From Roseinatronobacter bogoriensis DSM 18756 (GTDB taxonomy: Bacteria > Pseudomonadota > Alphaproteobacteria > Rhodobacterales > Rhodobacteraceae): a stretch of DNA of 64,000 nt. The position numbers and the translations under genes are program-made. Below, piece after piece: positions 16,771 to 26,269 of this stretch (its first letter is position 1; every line of letters starts with the position of its first letter). Below the pieces are notes generated by a model. It was not told the origin of the DNA and made no database searches. It was given only the letters and a program-made list of their open reading frames with translations. The stretch spans positions 27,737 through 91,736 of the forward strand of contig NZ_SORN01000005.1 of the NCBI RefSeq assembly GCF_004366635.1, read 5' to 3'.

Positions 16771-18935
16771 ACGAAACGCTCGAGATTGGAAGGGACGCAT
16801 CGGTGCCAACCAGCGCAGATGCAGAGGGCATGACTTCGTTGGAAGCATGCATGTTGCATGTCGCCGCCAGTCTGGACCGGCCCATCACCCTTGCTGCATT
16901 GCAGGCCGCACAATCGGGAACGCATGGGGTAGTGACGCTACGCGATGCGATCACCGCCGCCGAGCGCGCGGGGCTGCAAGCCGGCTTTGGCAGGCGCGCG
17001 CTGAAGGATTTTGATCCCAGCCTGACCCCGGCAATCCTGATCCTTGATGATGACCGGGCCGTGGTGCTTGAAGATGTACTGGCCGATGGCCAGCTTGCCG
17101 TGTTTGACCCGGCCTTGGGGCAGGGTGTGGGTATTCTGGCGCGGGACAAGCTGGATGCGGCCTATACCGGCTTTGCACTGCTGATGCGCGCCGAACACCG
17201 CGAGGATATTGCACTGAATGCCACGGGGCGGCAGGGGCATTGGTTCTGGTCGACCCTTGCCGAAAATCGCTGGGCCTATAGTCAGGTACTGCTGGCAGCT
17301 GTTCTGGCAAACTTTCTCAGCCTGTCGACTTCGCTGTTCATCATGGTGGTCTATGACCGGGTGCTGCCCAATGAGGCGATTGAGTCGCTGATCGCGCTGA
17401 CGATCGGGGTTGGCATCGCGCTGCTGTTCGATTTTCTGATCAAGTCCTTGCGGGCCGGATTCATCGACCGCGCAGGCCAGCGCGCCGATATGGTGATGGG
17501 GCGACGGATTTTCGACCAGATCCTTGATTTGCAGATGCGTGCGCGCAAGGGCTCGACCGGGGCACTGGCCAGCACCCTGCGCGAGTTCGAGACATTGCGC
17601 GATTTCTTCACTTCTGCCACGCTGGTGGCTGTGGTGGACCTGCCATTCATCCTGTTATTTATAGGGGTGATCTATCTGATTGGCGGGCCATTGGCGATCG
17701 TGCCTGCGCTGGCAGTGCCCTTTGTGCTGATCGTCGGTATCGCCGTGCAACCTATTCTTGCACGGCTGGCGGAAAAGAGTTTTGCCGACGGGCAGTCCAA
17801 GCAGGGGGTGCTGGTTGAAACCCTGTCAGGGCTGGAAACCATCAAGGCTGCGGGCGCGCAGCGCCAGATGCGCGCGCGGTGGGAAGATGCGATTGCACGC
17901 CAGTCGGACCACGGGCTGAAAAGCCGCGCGGTTACCCAATTTGCCATCAACGCGACAGCTTTTGCGCAGCAGGGCGCGCAGGTCATGATCGTGTTTTATG
18001 GTGTTTTCCTGATTACGGCCGGTGAGGTCAGCATGGGGGCGCTGATCGCAGGTGTGATCCTGACAGGGCGGACATTGGCCCCTCTGGCGCAGCTGGCGCA
18101 AACCCTGACACGGTTCAATCAGGCGCGCACATCCTATCGCAGTCTGGACGCGCTAATGAAGGCGGAAAGCGAACGGCCAGAGGGCAAGGGCTGGATTTCG
18201 CGGCCCAAGTTGGATGGCGAGATCAAGTTCGACGGGGTCTCTTTCGCCTATCCTGACCAGAGTGTGGACGCGCTGCGCGATATCTCCTTTACGATCAAGC
18301 CCGGCGAGAAAGTGGCTGTTCTGGGCCGGATCGGGTCCGGCAAAAGCACGGTCGCCCGTCTGATGCTGGGGCTGTACCAGCCGCGCGAGGGGGCCGTGCT
18401 GGTGGATGGTGTCGATATTCGCCAGATTGATCCGGGGGATCTGCGGCGCAACATGGGGTCTGTCCTGCAAGACATCTGGCTGTTTTCCGGGACCGTGCGG
18501 GAAAATATTGCGATTGGTGCGGTGCAGGCGCGCGACCACGAGATTATCGAGGCCGCGCGCATTGCAGGGGTCGAGGATTTCGTGCGCCGCCACCCCTCGG
18601 GCTATGACATGATGCTGGCCGAACGCGGCGAGGGGCTGTCAGGCGGGCAGAAACAGGCGATTACGCTTGCCCGCGCGCTGCTTGGGCGGCGTCCGATCAT
18701 GCTGATGGATGAACCGACTTCGAGCATGGATGTGCAGAACGAAGCGGAAGTGATCACGCGGCTGAAAACCGAACTGGCGGACCGGACGGTGGTTATTGTC
18801 ACCCATAGAACCAGCCTGCTGGACCTGGTGGACCGGGTGATTGTGATCGATCAGGGGCGCGTGGCGGCGGACGGGCCAAAATCCATTCTTGCGCGCGCTG
18901 GCGTGAAAGGGGGTAGCAATGGCACGCAAGCATGA
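16767..18935 (+). CDS. Type I secretion ABC transporter, LapB-like, with inactive C39 domain
   Basis: A 722-residue fused transporter. Residues about 20-150 are a C39-like domain that lacks the catalytic Cys (the start reads SLEACMLHVAASLDRP and no Q-x-x-x-x-x-C motif is present), as in LapB-type exporters that recognise but do not cut substrate. A six-helix membrane domain spans about 165-450. The ATPase has GRIGSGKST (about 519-527), LSGGQKQ (about 623) and IMLMDEP (about 643). It would use ATP to push an unfolded, probably RTX-type, protein through the TolC/HlyD duct. No substrate, LapD or LapG gene is in the window. Confidence 0.88.
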   Translation: MNETLEIGRDASVPTSADAEGMTSLEACMLHVAASLDRPITLAALQAAQSGTHGVVTLRDAITAAERAGLQAGFGRRALKDFDPSLTPAILILDDDRAVVLEDVLADGQLAVFDPALGQGVGILARDKLDAAYTGFALLMRAEHREDIALNATGRQGHWFWSTLAENRWAYSQVLLAAVLANFLSLSTSLFIMVVYDRVLPNEAIESLIALTIGVGIALLFDFLIKSLRAGFIDRAGQRADMVMGRRIFDQILDLQMRARKGSTGALASTLREFETLRDFFTSATLVAVVDLPFILLFIGVIYLIGGPLAIVPALAVPFVLIVGIAVQPILARLAEKSFADGQSKQGVLVETLSGLETIKAAGAQRQMRARWEDAIARQSDHGLKSRAVTQFAINATAFAQQGAQVMIVFYGVFLITAGEVSMGALIAGVILTGRTLAPLAQLAQTLTRFNQARTSYRSLDALMKAESERPEGKGWISRPKLDGEIKFDGVSFAYPDQSVDALRDISFTIKPGEKVAVLGRIGSGKSTVARLMLGLYQPREGAVLVDGVDIRQIDPGDLRRNMGSVLQDIWLFSGTVRENIAIGAVQARDHEIIEAARIAGVEDFVRRHPSGYDMMLAERGEGLSGGQKQAITLARALLGRRPIMLMDEPTSSMDVQNEAEVITRLKTELADRTVVIVTHRTSLLDLVDRVIVIDQGRVAADGPKSILARAGVKGGSNGTQA

Positions 18936-20229
18936 TCTGGACAGCCTTGCGCGTGAAATGCAGGGTCGCCAAAGCTGGCGCGGCAGCCTGCTGCTTGCGG
19001 TGATCTTGTTGTTCTTTCTTACTGCCGGGGTCTGGGCCGCACGCACTGAAATTGATGATGTCACCCGCGCAGAGGGGCGCATCGTTCCCTCGCGCGACCT
19101 TCAGCTTATTCAGGCAACAGAGCCGGGCGTTTTACAGGCGCTGCATGTTGTCGAAGGCGACATTGTCGAGGAGGGTGACATTCTGATGGAACTGGATGGC
19201 ACACAACTGTCCAGCCAGCTTGATCAGGAACAACAGCGCGCCTATGGCCTGATGGCCCGTATCGAACGGTTACAGGCCGAAATTGACCGCGTCGATCTGG
19301 TCTTTTCTGATGTGCTTGTGGCACAGGCACCCGCGGTCGTACGCTCGGAAACGGCACTTTACCATGCGCGCAGTGACGAACTGTTGTCAGAGATCACGAT
19401 CATGGAACGCCAGCGCAACCAGCGGCAGGAGCAGTTCGCCGAAGGGCTGGTCGATCTGGAAACGGCGCGTGATACTTTGGCGATCCTATCCGAAGAGCGC
19501 GCGATGATAGAGCCGCTTGTCCAGCGCCGGGTAGAGCCGGAAACCACGCTTCTAGAAATGCGTCGACGCGAGTCCGAGTGGCGCGGGCGTGAAACCCGCG
19601 CGCGCGCCAGCATCGCCCGATTGCAAGCCGGGCTGGAGGAGATCGACGATCAGATCCGCGCCTTGCGCGCACGAAGCCGCGCGGCGGCCTTGTCTGATCT
19701 TGCGCTGGCCACGGCCGAGCTTGCCGCGCTGGAACCCAGCCTGCCAGCATTGCGTGACCGTGCGGACCGCGCGGCGATCCGTGCGCCGATGCGCGGGGTG
19801 GTCAACCGTATTCACCGATCCACCCTTGGCAGCCTTGCGCGCCCCGGCGAAGACCTGATCGAGATTGTTCCGCTGGATGACACGCTTCTGGTCGAAGCCT
19901 ATGTGCGGCCCTCGGACATTGCCTTTGTCTACCCGGGCCAGCCGGTCAAGGTGAAGGTGACAGCCTATGATTTCTCGCGCTATGGCAGCCTGAACGGTGA
20001 GATTACACGCATCGGGGCCGATGCTGTCACACGGTCAGAGCGTGATACGGAAGAATTCTTTGTCGTCCATGTCCGCACCGAAGAGAGCTTTCTTGATCGT
20101 GACGGGATCGGGGTCGAGGTAATGCCGGGTATGGTGACCGAGATTGACATGCTGTCTGGCCGCAAAACCGTGCTGGAATACCTGACAACGCCAGTGGTGC
20201 GGGTGAAGGAACGTGCGTTCCGGGAATAG
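18919..20229 (+). CDS. HlyD-family membrane fusion protein (LapC-like)
   Basis: A 436-residue periplasmic adaptor. One N-terminal transmembrane helix (about 24-41, LLLAVILLFFLTAGVWAA) is followed by a lipoyl half (EGRIVPSRDLQLIQATEPG), a long coiled coil (about 90-290) and a second lipoyl half with beta-barrel (IRAPMRGVVNRIH, VEAYVRPSDIAFVYPGQPVKVKV). The HlyD signature near the C-terminus is present as EVMPGMVTEIDMLSGRKTVLEYL. The start overlaps the ABC gene by 17 bp. It links the inner-membrane ABC transporter to TolC. Confidence 0.88.
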   Translation: MARKHDLDSLAREMQGRQSWRGSLLLAVILLFFLTAGVWAARTEIDDVTRAEGRIVPSRDLQLIQATEPGVLQALHVVEGDIVEEGDILMELDGTQLSSQLDQEQQRAYGLMARIERLQAEIDRVDLVFSDVLVAQAPAVVRSETALYHARSDELLSEITIMERQRNQRQEQFAEGLVDLETARDTLAILSEERAMIEPLVQRRVEPETTLLEMRRRESEWRGRETRARASIARLQAGLEEIDDQIRALRARSRAAALSDLALATAELAALEPSLPALRDRADRAAIRAPMRGVVNRIHRSTLGSLARPGEDLIEIVPLDDTLLVEAYVRPSDIAFVYPGQPVKVKVTAYDFSRYGSLNGEITRIGADAVTRSERDTEEFFVVHVRTEESFLDRDGIGVEVMPGMVTEIDMLSGRKTVLEYLTTPVVRVKERAFRE

Positions 20230-20299
20230 CTTGCTTTTCTGTGGCAACGGCACCTGTCGTCAGGCCAACACTGTATCCGCGCGCTTTCTTCCTCTCGGA

Positions 20300-20321
20300 C
20301 ATGACCCTGCGAGGGGTCATG
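20300..20321 (+). terminator. Hairpin after the type I secretion operon
   Basis: CATGACCC / GGGTCATG forms a perfect 8-bp stem (20300-20307 and 20314-20321) with loop TGCGAG, 70 bp after the HlyD stop. The following CTTGAATTGG has no long U-run, so it may be a weak or Rho-assisted terminator. Confidence 0.55.
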
Positions 20322-20598
20322 CTTGAATTGGGCCATCGGCTGGCTAGTTTTACCGTAAGTGGTGCTTGACCTTGGCGACAGGGAAAAACACCAAGAAGAA
20401 AATGGCAACAAGTTCCAGCCAGGGGAAGGGAAATCAGATGGGCATTTGCCTTGCACCTGAGCATGTGTTTCGCCGGGCTGATTTACTGTGTCTTTTCTCT
20501 TTGCCATGCCGCTTCAGGGTTTATTGGTTAGAAATCCATGAGTGGCGCAACTGGGTGGACAAGACTCTGTCCGGACCAAGACAAGAAAGCTACGCCGC
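20322..20598. other. Upstream region of opgG
   Basis: About 280 bp between the hairpin and opgG. Open frames that run through here (for example 20366-20602) have no recognisable product and no ribosome site. It presumably holds the opgG promoter, but I cannot point to a convincing -35/-10 pair. Confidence 0.35.
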
Positions 20599-22173
20599 AT
20601 GAAGCGCCGCGATTTGCTTTCTAACAGTGCCTTGGTAGCTGTTGGGGCGATATTTGGCGGCGTCCCCGGTGTCGCCAGAAGTGATGACCCCTTTGGTCTT
20701 GACGCGCTGATTACGCGCGCGCAGGCCCTAGCGGAACAGCCCCATCAGGGCGCTGCGGACGCCTTGCCACCCCCGTTTGATAGCCTTGATTACGATATGT
20801 ATCGCGCCATTCGTCCGCGCGCAGGTCGCGCTGCGGGGCTGGACATTGGTGCGCACTTCCAAGCAGATTTGCTGCCGCCGGGATGGTTGTTCAACACACC
20901 GGTCCAGATATCTTTGCCCGGTCGGCGCGCACGGGTGGATTTTGAACCTGAAAGTTTCGACTTCGATCCGCGCTATTTCCCTGATGGTGCGCCACAAGGC
21001 CCATTCACCGGACTTGGGCATTCTGGCTTGCGCATTCGTTATCCGTTGAATTCCCCCGACCAGCTGGATGACCTGATCGTCTTGCAAGGCGCAAGTTATT
21101 TTCGTGCACTCGCGCGTGACGTTGCTTACGGCCTGTCTGCGCGCGGGCTGGCATTGGGAACGGGTGGCACAGGCCCCGAAGAATTTCCGGTTACCCGCGA
21201 GATTGATGTGTTCGACACCAATGACGGGCAGCTTCATTTTGGTTGCCTGATCGACAGTCCGCGCGCGGCGGCAGCGCTGATCGTGCACTTGCGTCCGGGG
21301 AATGCAGAAAACCCCGAAACGGTCATGCAATGTGATCTGCATCTATTCGTGCGCGAAGTGGTCGCAGATATCGGAATTGCGCCGTTGACGTCGATGTTTC
21401 AGCACAACGCCCTTGGACCAGCCCGCGTGGATGATTTCCGCCCTGCGGTCCATGACAGCGACGTGCTGGTTGTGGACAATGGCGCGGGAGAGCGGTTGTG
21501 GCGTCCATTGGCAAACCCCGCACAGGTGGAAATGTCGGGGTTTCTGGATGATGGACCTCGGGCCTTTGGACTGCTGCAAATGCCCGACAATTTCGCAGCG
21601 TTCCGCGATGCCGAAGGGGCGTATCACCGGCGTCCTTCGGCCTTTGTCGAGCCTGTCGGCGCATGGGGAAAAGGGGCTGTCTGGCTGTTGGAAATACCCA
21701 CCGCCAATGAATATGCCGATAATACTGTGGCATTCTGGCGTCCGCTTGACCCGTTGCAGCCGGGACGCGCACATCGGTTTCGCTATGATTTACGCTGGAC
21801 CCAACCGGGGCTGGCCGCGCTACCAGAAGCCGCAGGGTTGGAGTTGCTGCCCGTCAACAGCGCATCGGGGGTCAACCCGGAAGACACAGCGTCAAGGCTT
21901 TTTGTGATTGATTATGCCGTGGCGGGCGACACGCCGCTGCCAGTCCCCGACGATCTTGAACTTGTCATTGCGCAACCTGAAGGGGCGGTCATTTCCGGGC
22001 AGGCGCTGTATAGAATAGAGGGAGAGCGCCCGAAACTTCGGGTCAGTTTTGTGCTGACGCCGTCAGAGGCAAGCGTGCGTTGCGAATTGCGGATGCAACT
22101 GCGCAAGGCGGGCCGCGACATCGCGCCTGTCTGGCTATATCGATGGAGCCGTGCTGTTGATGGTGGTCCCTGA
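20599..22173 (+). CDS. opgG: Periplasmic glucan biosynthesis protein OpgG/MdoG
   Basis: A 524-residue protein with a twin-arginine-like signal (KRRDLLSNSALVAVGAIFGG). The mature part carries the OpgG beta-sandwich sequence: FDSLDYDMYRAIRPR, FEPESFDFDPRYFPDG, FTGLGHSGLRIRYPLN, LQGASYFRALARDVAYGLSARGLALGT, and WLLEIPTANEYADNTVAFW. Proteins of this family build or branch osmoregulated periplasmic glucans. The frame extends upstream to 20542, but ATG 20599 puts the RR motif at the N-terminus. OpgH, the membrane glucosyltransferase partner, is not adjacent. Confidence 0.88.
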   Translation: MKRRDLLSNSALVAVGAIFGGVPGVARSDDPFGLDALITRAQALAEQPHQGAADALPPPFDSLDYDMYRAIRPRAGRAAGLDIGAHFQADLLPPGWLFNTPVQISLPGRRARVDFEPESFDFDPRYFPDGAPQGPFTGLGHSGLRIRYPLNSPDQLDDLIVLQGASYFRALARDVAYGLSARGLALGTGGTGPEEFPVTREIDVFDTNDGQLHFGCLIDSPRAAAALIVHLRPGNAENPETVMQCDLHLFVREVVADIGIAPLTSMFQHNALGPARVDDFRPAVHDSDVLVVDNGAGERLWRPLANPAQVEMSGFLDDGPRAFGLLQMPDNFAAFRDAEGAYHRRPSAFVEPVGAWGKGAVWLLEIPTANEYADNTVAFWRPLDPLQPGRAHRFRYDLRWTQPGLAALPEAAGLELLPVNSASGVNPEDTASRLFVIDYAVAGDTPLPVPDDLELVIAQPEGAVISGQALYRIEGERPKLRVSFVLTPSEASVRCELRMQLRKAGRDIAPVWLYRWSRAVDGGP

Positions 22174-22275
22174 AAAGAGCGGTGAAACCGAAGGTTCTGC
22201 CTGTGCCATGCCGCGATTCGTGTATGTTTGCTTGCACGAACAAGTATTTCGGAACAGCTTGAATGCCGATGTTCG

Positions 22276-22412
22276 GTTTTCGCAAGAATCGAGAATTTCG
22301 AAAACTAAAGCCCAAACGAAAATAGAACAAATCGGTTTGAGATATTCGTTATGAAAATAGCGAACAATTATTGGGCTGAAACGAAAAAAACTTGCATGAA
22401 ATATTTTCGTTG
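22276..22412. promoter_or_regulatory. Array of TTTCGTT/AACGAAA sites upstream of glpD (GlpR-like operators)
   Basis: Within this AT-rich 140 bp the core TTTCG/CGAAA recurs at least six times: GTTTTCGC (22276-22283), TTTCGAAAAC (22296-22305), AAACGAAAAT (22314-22323), TATTCGTTAT (22343-22352), GAAACGAAAAA (22378-22388) and ATTTTCGTTG (22403-22412). DeoR-family GlpR repressors of alphaproteobacteria bind AT-rich sites with a TTTCGTTT core (from memory). The array sits 45 bp before glpD, so repression of glpDK by GlpR is a strong inference. Confidence 0.55.
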
Positions 22413-22456
22413 TACTAGGTAGCGCAGAGAAATAGCGCCGCGCACCAGGAGAGTTC

Positions 22457-24079
22457 ATGCCGCGATCCGATGAAGGAAAGGCCACCCCAGAGACTGTTCA
22501 TGATCTTGTGATCATAGGTGGCGGTATCAATGGCTGTGGGATTGCGCGTGACGCGGCAGGGCGGGGCCTTTCAGTGGCGTTGTTCGAGAAAGGCGACCTT
22601 GCGGGCGCAACCTCTTCGGCGTCGACCAAGCTGTTCCACGGCGGGTTGCGGTATCTGGAGTTTTTCGAGTTTCGCCTTGTACGCGAGGCATTGATGGAAC
22701 GCGAGACGCTGTTGCGTGCAATGCCCCATATTTCATGGCCGATGCGCTTTATCCTTCCTTATCATGAAGATATGCGCTTCGAGAGTGATACGCCAACGTC
22801 TAAACTGTTGTCACGGCTTATGCCCTGGATGAAGGGGCGTCGCCCTGCTTGGCTGATCCGGTTGGGGCTGTTTCTGTATGACAATCTGGGCGGGCGCAAG
22901 ATTCTTGCAGCAACAGCCACCCGCGCACTGGCCGCCACGCCAGAGGGGGCGCCCCTGCAGGACCGGTTTGCGAAAGCCTATGAATATTCGGATTGCTGGG
23001 TCGAGGATGCGCGTCTGGTGGTCCTGAATGCCCGCGATGCAGAGGCGCGCGGCGCGCGCATTCATACGCGGGCAGAGGTGACCTCGGCCACTGCGCTGGT
23101 GGATGGTAGCTGGCAGATCACAGTCAAAACCGAAAGTGAAACGAAAACTGTTCGTGCGAAAATGCTGGTGAATGCGGCCGGGCCTTGGGTGGGGGATGTA
23201 ATTCACGCCAAACTGCGCCTCAATAGCCGCGAGAATGTGCGCCTTGTGCGTGGCAGTCATATCGTGACTCGCAAGCTTTATGATCATGACAAATGCTATT
23301 TCTTTCAGGGCACGGATGGACGGATCATCTTTGCCATTCCCTATGAGCAGGATTTTACCCTGATCGGCACGACTGATGCGGAACATGACGACCCGTCGCG
23401 CGCGCCCGTCTGCACGGATGAAGAGCGTGATTATCTGTGCGACTTTGCCAGCGCGTATTTCGCCCAGCCCGTCACCGCGGCGGATGTGGTCTGGACCTAT
23501 TCCGGCGTGCGCCCGCTCTATGATGACGGGGCAAGTTCGGCCACGGCGGCCACGCGCGACTATACCTTGAAGATTGATCGAAGTGCGGGCGCGCCTGTTC
23601 TGAACATTTTTGGCGGCAAGATCACGACATACCGGCGGCTGGCCGAGTCTGCATTGGAGAAGATTGGCACCGTCCTGCCTGTCGCCAAAGGGGCATGGAC
23701 CGCAGGTGTGGCGCTTCCGGGGGGGGATTTTGCGCATGATGGTGTGCCCGCGCTGGTGGCGGGATTGCAGCGCGATTATCCGTTCCTAAGCGATTTCTGG
23801 GCGCGGCGACTGGTGCGCGCCTATGGCACTCAAGCCCGCACTATCCTTGGCGGTGCGAAAACCGCCGATGATCTGGGGCAGGACTTCGGGGCTACCCTGA
23901 CCCAGGCGGAGGTCACATGGCTGATGACCCGCGAATATGCCCATAGCGCCGAAGATGTGCTGTGGCGGCGCTCGAAGCTGGGTTTGCGGTTGGATCAGGC
24001 GCAGGTCGCGGTTCTGGATGACTGGATGGCGCGCAACCGGTTGAACGCGGGCACGGAAGCAGGCAATCTGAAAGTATGA
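22457..24079 (+). CDS. glpD: Aerobic glycerol-3-phosphate dehydrogenase
   Basis: A 540-residue FAD enzyme oxidising glycerol 3-phosphate to dihydroxyacetone phosphate at the inner membrane, passing electrons to quinone. The FAD motif GGGINGCGIARDAAGRGLSV lies at about residues 22-41, followed by GDLAGATSSASTKLFHGGLRYLE, the family signature. The C-terminal domain (YAHSAEDVLWRRSKLGLRL) is also typical. The ATG at 22457 follows CAGGAGAG. The operator array directly upstream and glpK downstream indicate glycerol catabolism. Transporter (glpF or ABC) and glpR are not in the window. Confidence 0.93.
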   Translation: MPRSDEGKATPETVHDLVIIGGGINGCGIARDAAGRGLSVALFEKGDLAGATSSASTKLFHGGLRYLEFFEFRLVREALMERETLLRAMPHISWPMRFILPYHEDMRFESDTPTSKLLSRLMPWMKGRRPAWLIRLGLFLYDNLGGRKILAATATRALAATPEGAPLQDRFAKAYEYSDCWVEDARLVVLNARDAEARGARIHTRAEVTSATALVDGSWQITVKTESETKTVRAKMLVNAAGPWVGDVIHAKLRLNSRENVRLVRGSHIVTRKLYDHDKCYFFQGTDGRIIFAIPYEQDFTLIGTTDAEHDDPSRAPVCTDEERDYLCDFASAYFAQPVTAADVVWTYSGVRPLYDDGASSATAATRDYTLKIDRSAGAPVLNIFGGKITTYRRLAESALEKIGTVLPVAKGAWTAGVALPGGDFAHDGVPALVAGLQRDYPFLSDFWARRLVRAYGTQARTILGGAKTADDLGQDFGATLTQAEVTWLMTREYAHSAEDVLWRRSKLGLRLDQAQVAVLDDWMARNRLNAGTEAGNLKV

Positions 24080-24096
24080 AAAACGGGAGGCGCGTC

Positions 24097-25584
24097 ATGA
24101 GCCATATTCTGGCCCTTGATCAAGGCACGACATCTAGCCGGGCAATTGTGTTTGACGCAAAGATGCAGATCGCATCTGTCGCGCAGGAAGAATTTCCGCA
24201 GCATTACCCGCAATCTGGCTGGGTCGAGCATGATCCCTCGGACCTGTGGGCAACCACCGCAGCTACTACGCGCGCCGCCATCGAGAAGGCGGGGCTTCAT
24301 GCCACGGACATTGCTGCAATCGGAATTACCAACCAGCGCGAAACCACGCTTGTATGGGACCGAAAGACCGGCAAGCCCATTCATAATGCGATTGTCTGGC
24401 AGGACCGCCGCACGGCCGATTTCTGCGCGCGGCTGCGTGCGGATGGTCATGAGCCGATGATCACCGCGCGCACTGGGCTGCTTGCGGACCCCTATTTCTC
24501 GGCCACGAAACTGAAATACATCCTCGATAGGGTTGAGGGGGCCCGCGACCGCGCACGACGCGGAGAGCTGGCTTTTGGCACCGTCGATACATGGCTGATC
24601 TGGAATCTGACAGGGGGCAAGGTGCATGCGACGGACGCCACCAATGCCGCGCGCACCATGCTTTATGACATTCACAAGGGCCGCTGGAGCCAGAGTATTT
24701 GCGACCTGTTCGACATCCCGCGCGAAATGCTGCCAGAGGTGCGCGATTGCGCGGCGGATTTTGGCACAACGCGGGCCGATCTGTTCGGGCGCGAGATTCC
24801 CATTCTGGGTGTGGCGGGTGACCAGCAGGCCGCGACGATCGGGCAGGCCTGTTTCACCCCCGGGATGCTGAAATCCACCTATGGCACGGGCTGTTTTGCG
24901 GTGCTCAACACGGGCGGGACGCCCGTCACCTCGACCAACAAGCTGTTGACGACCATCGCTTACCAGCTTGACGGCAAACCCACCTATGCGCTGGAAGGGT
25001 CCATCTTCATTGCGGGTGCGGTTGTGCAATGGTTGCGCGACGGGTTGCAGGTGGTCCGCGCGGCCCCGGAAACGCAAGCGCTTGCTGAACAGGCTGATCC
25101 AAGCCAGGATCTGATCCTTGTGCCGGCTTTTGTCGGGCTTGGCGCGCCTTATTGGAAGCCCGAGGCGCGCGGCGCTGTCTTTGGCCTGACGCGCAATTCC
25201 GGCCCTGCCGAATTTGCCCGTGCGGCGCTTGAATCGGTGGGCTACCAGACCCGCGACCTGCTAGAGGCGATGCAGGCCGACTGGGTGCGCGAAGGCGCGC
25301 AGCCCACCTTGCGGGTCGATGGTGGCATGGCGGCGAATGACTATGCGATGCAGTTTCTGTCGGACATTATCGGTGCCCCTGTTGACCGTCCGCAAGTGCT
25401 GGAAACAACGGCACTGGGTGCGGCATGGCTGGCAGGCCAGCGCGCGGGTGTCTGGCCGGGGATGGAGGATTTCGCCAAGGGTTGGGCGGTCGAGCGGCAG
25501 TTTAACTCCCGGATGGATGCGACTGCGCGCGAGGCACGAACAGCACGCTGGAAACGGGCAGTGGAGGCCGTGCTTTCGGTTTGA
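24097..25584 (+). CDS. glpK: Glycerol kinase
   Basis: A 495-residue FGGY kinase phosphorylating glycerol with ATP. LALDQGTTSSRAIVFD at the N-terminus is the phosphate-binding signature, ITNQRETTLVWDR and HNAIVWQDRRT follow, and TYGTGCFAVLNTG lies in the second domain. The frame is open from 24076, but ATG 24097 has a GGGAGG ribosome site 6 bp before it and gives the standard N-terminus. It begins 17 bp after glpD, so the two form an operon. Full family length with no visible defect. Confidence 0.95.
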   Translation: MSHILALDQGTTSSRAIVFDAKMQIASVAQEEFPQHYPQSGWVEHDPSDLWATTAATTRAAIEKAGLHATDIAAIGITNQRETTLVWDRKTGKPIHNAIVWQDRRTADFCARLRADGHEPMITARTGLLADPYFSATKLKYILDRVEGARDRARRGELAFGTVDTWLIWNLTGGKVHATDATNAARTMLYDIHKGRWSQSICDLFDIPREMLPEVRDCAADFGTTRADLFGREIPILGVAGDQQAATIGQACFTPGMLKSTYGTGCFAVLNTGGTPVTSTNKLLTTIAYQLDGKPTYALEGSIFIAGAVVQWLRDGLQVVRAAPETQALAEQADPSQDLILVPAFVGLGAPYWKPEARGAVFGLTRNSGPAEFARAALESVGYQTRDLLEAMQADWVREGAQPTLRVDGGMAANDYAMQFLSDIIGAPVDRPQVLETTALGAAWLAGQRAGVWPGMEDFAKGWAVERQFNSRMDATAREARTARWKRAVEAVLSV

Positions 25585-26023
25585 TCACTGACGCGGCTGT
25601 GACGGGCTTGACATATCCAATTGTTTTTGTCAGGAAAAAGGCAGACGCCTAGCCAGACGCGCGGTCAGCCCGGCATAATCATATCCGGTTACATCCGGTT
25701 TGTGACGTGGAATACCGATGCTGGATCAATGCGCGTGTAAAGTGGTTATGGCCTTGTTGCGCTATGCCGACCTGACAGGCCGGGCAAATGCCTATGCAGG
25801 ATGAGGATAAGCAACCGGGCGGCATTTCGACCGTGCCCATTGGGAATGGACGATGTGCTGAAGCTGTTCCCACGCATTGCGCCAGAAGCCTGACGGGAGG
25901 CGGGCAGACAGCCCATATTTGCCTTATGGGGCAAACATATGTTTTGCGAATTACCCGTGCGGGGAAACTGATCCTCACAAAATAGCCAAGCCAACAGCCA
26001 ATGATGCCTATCAGGACATATTC
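25585..26023. other. Intergenic region between glpK and the DUF1289 gene
   Basis: About 440 bp with no gene I can support. Short frames on both strands (for example 25679-25978 on the minus strand) lack ribosome sites and recognisable domains. They could be relics of a mobile element, but nothing conclusive is visible and no terminal repeats were found. Confidence 0.4.
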
Positions 26024-26263
26024 ATGAGCAAGATTCCCTCACCCTGCATCGATGTGTGCAAATTCAAAAGAGAAGGCCATTGCATCGGGTGCTCGATGAC
26101 CAAGGCGCAGAAATCCATGTTCAAGAAACTGAAAAAGGAAGCGCACCAAAAGGCCTTTCTGGACCTTTTGGTGCATCAGCAAAACGACATGGGGAAATAT
26201 CGCCATTGGATAGACGCGTATCGCAAGCGCTGTGACAAGAAAGGTGTCAAGGCGCCGGTCTAG
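26024..26263 (+). CDS. Small Cys-rich DUF1289 protein
   Basis: A 79-residue protein. It has the DUF1289 cysteine pattern: PSPCIDVCKFKREGHCIGCSMT, i.e. Cys-x3-Cys, x7, Cys-x2-Cys, likely binding a metal or Fe-S cluster, followed by a Lys-rich helix and HWIDAYRKRCDKK. Its function is not established. The longer frame from 25877 has no family match at its N-terminus, so ATG 26024, preceded by AGGA, is chosen. It is convergent with dps, 6 bp apart. Confidence 0.8.
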   Translation: MSKIPSPCIDVCKFKREGHCIGCSMTKAQKSMFKKLKKEAHQKAFLDLLVHQQNDMGKYRHWIDAYRKRCDKKGVKAPV

Positions 26264-26269
26264 CCCATA

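Noticed and set aside
23995..25077. Long minus-strand open frame of 360 codons opposite glpD/glpK
   Set aside because: It lies antisense to two clearly conserved genes, has no recognisable domain, and high GC makes such frames common.
25679..25978. Possible transposase remnant on the minus strand between glpK and the DUF1289 gene
   Set aside because: No terminal repeats, DDE motif or target duplication could be seen; the frame is short.
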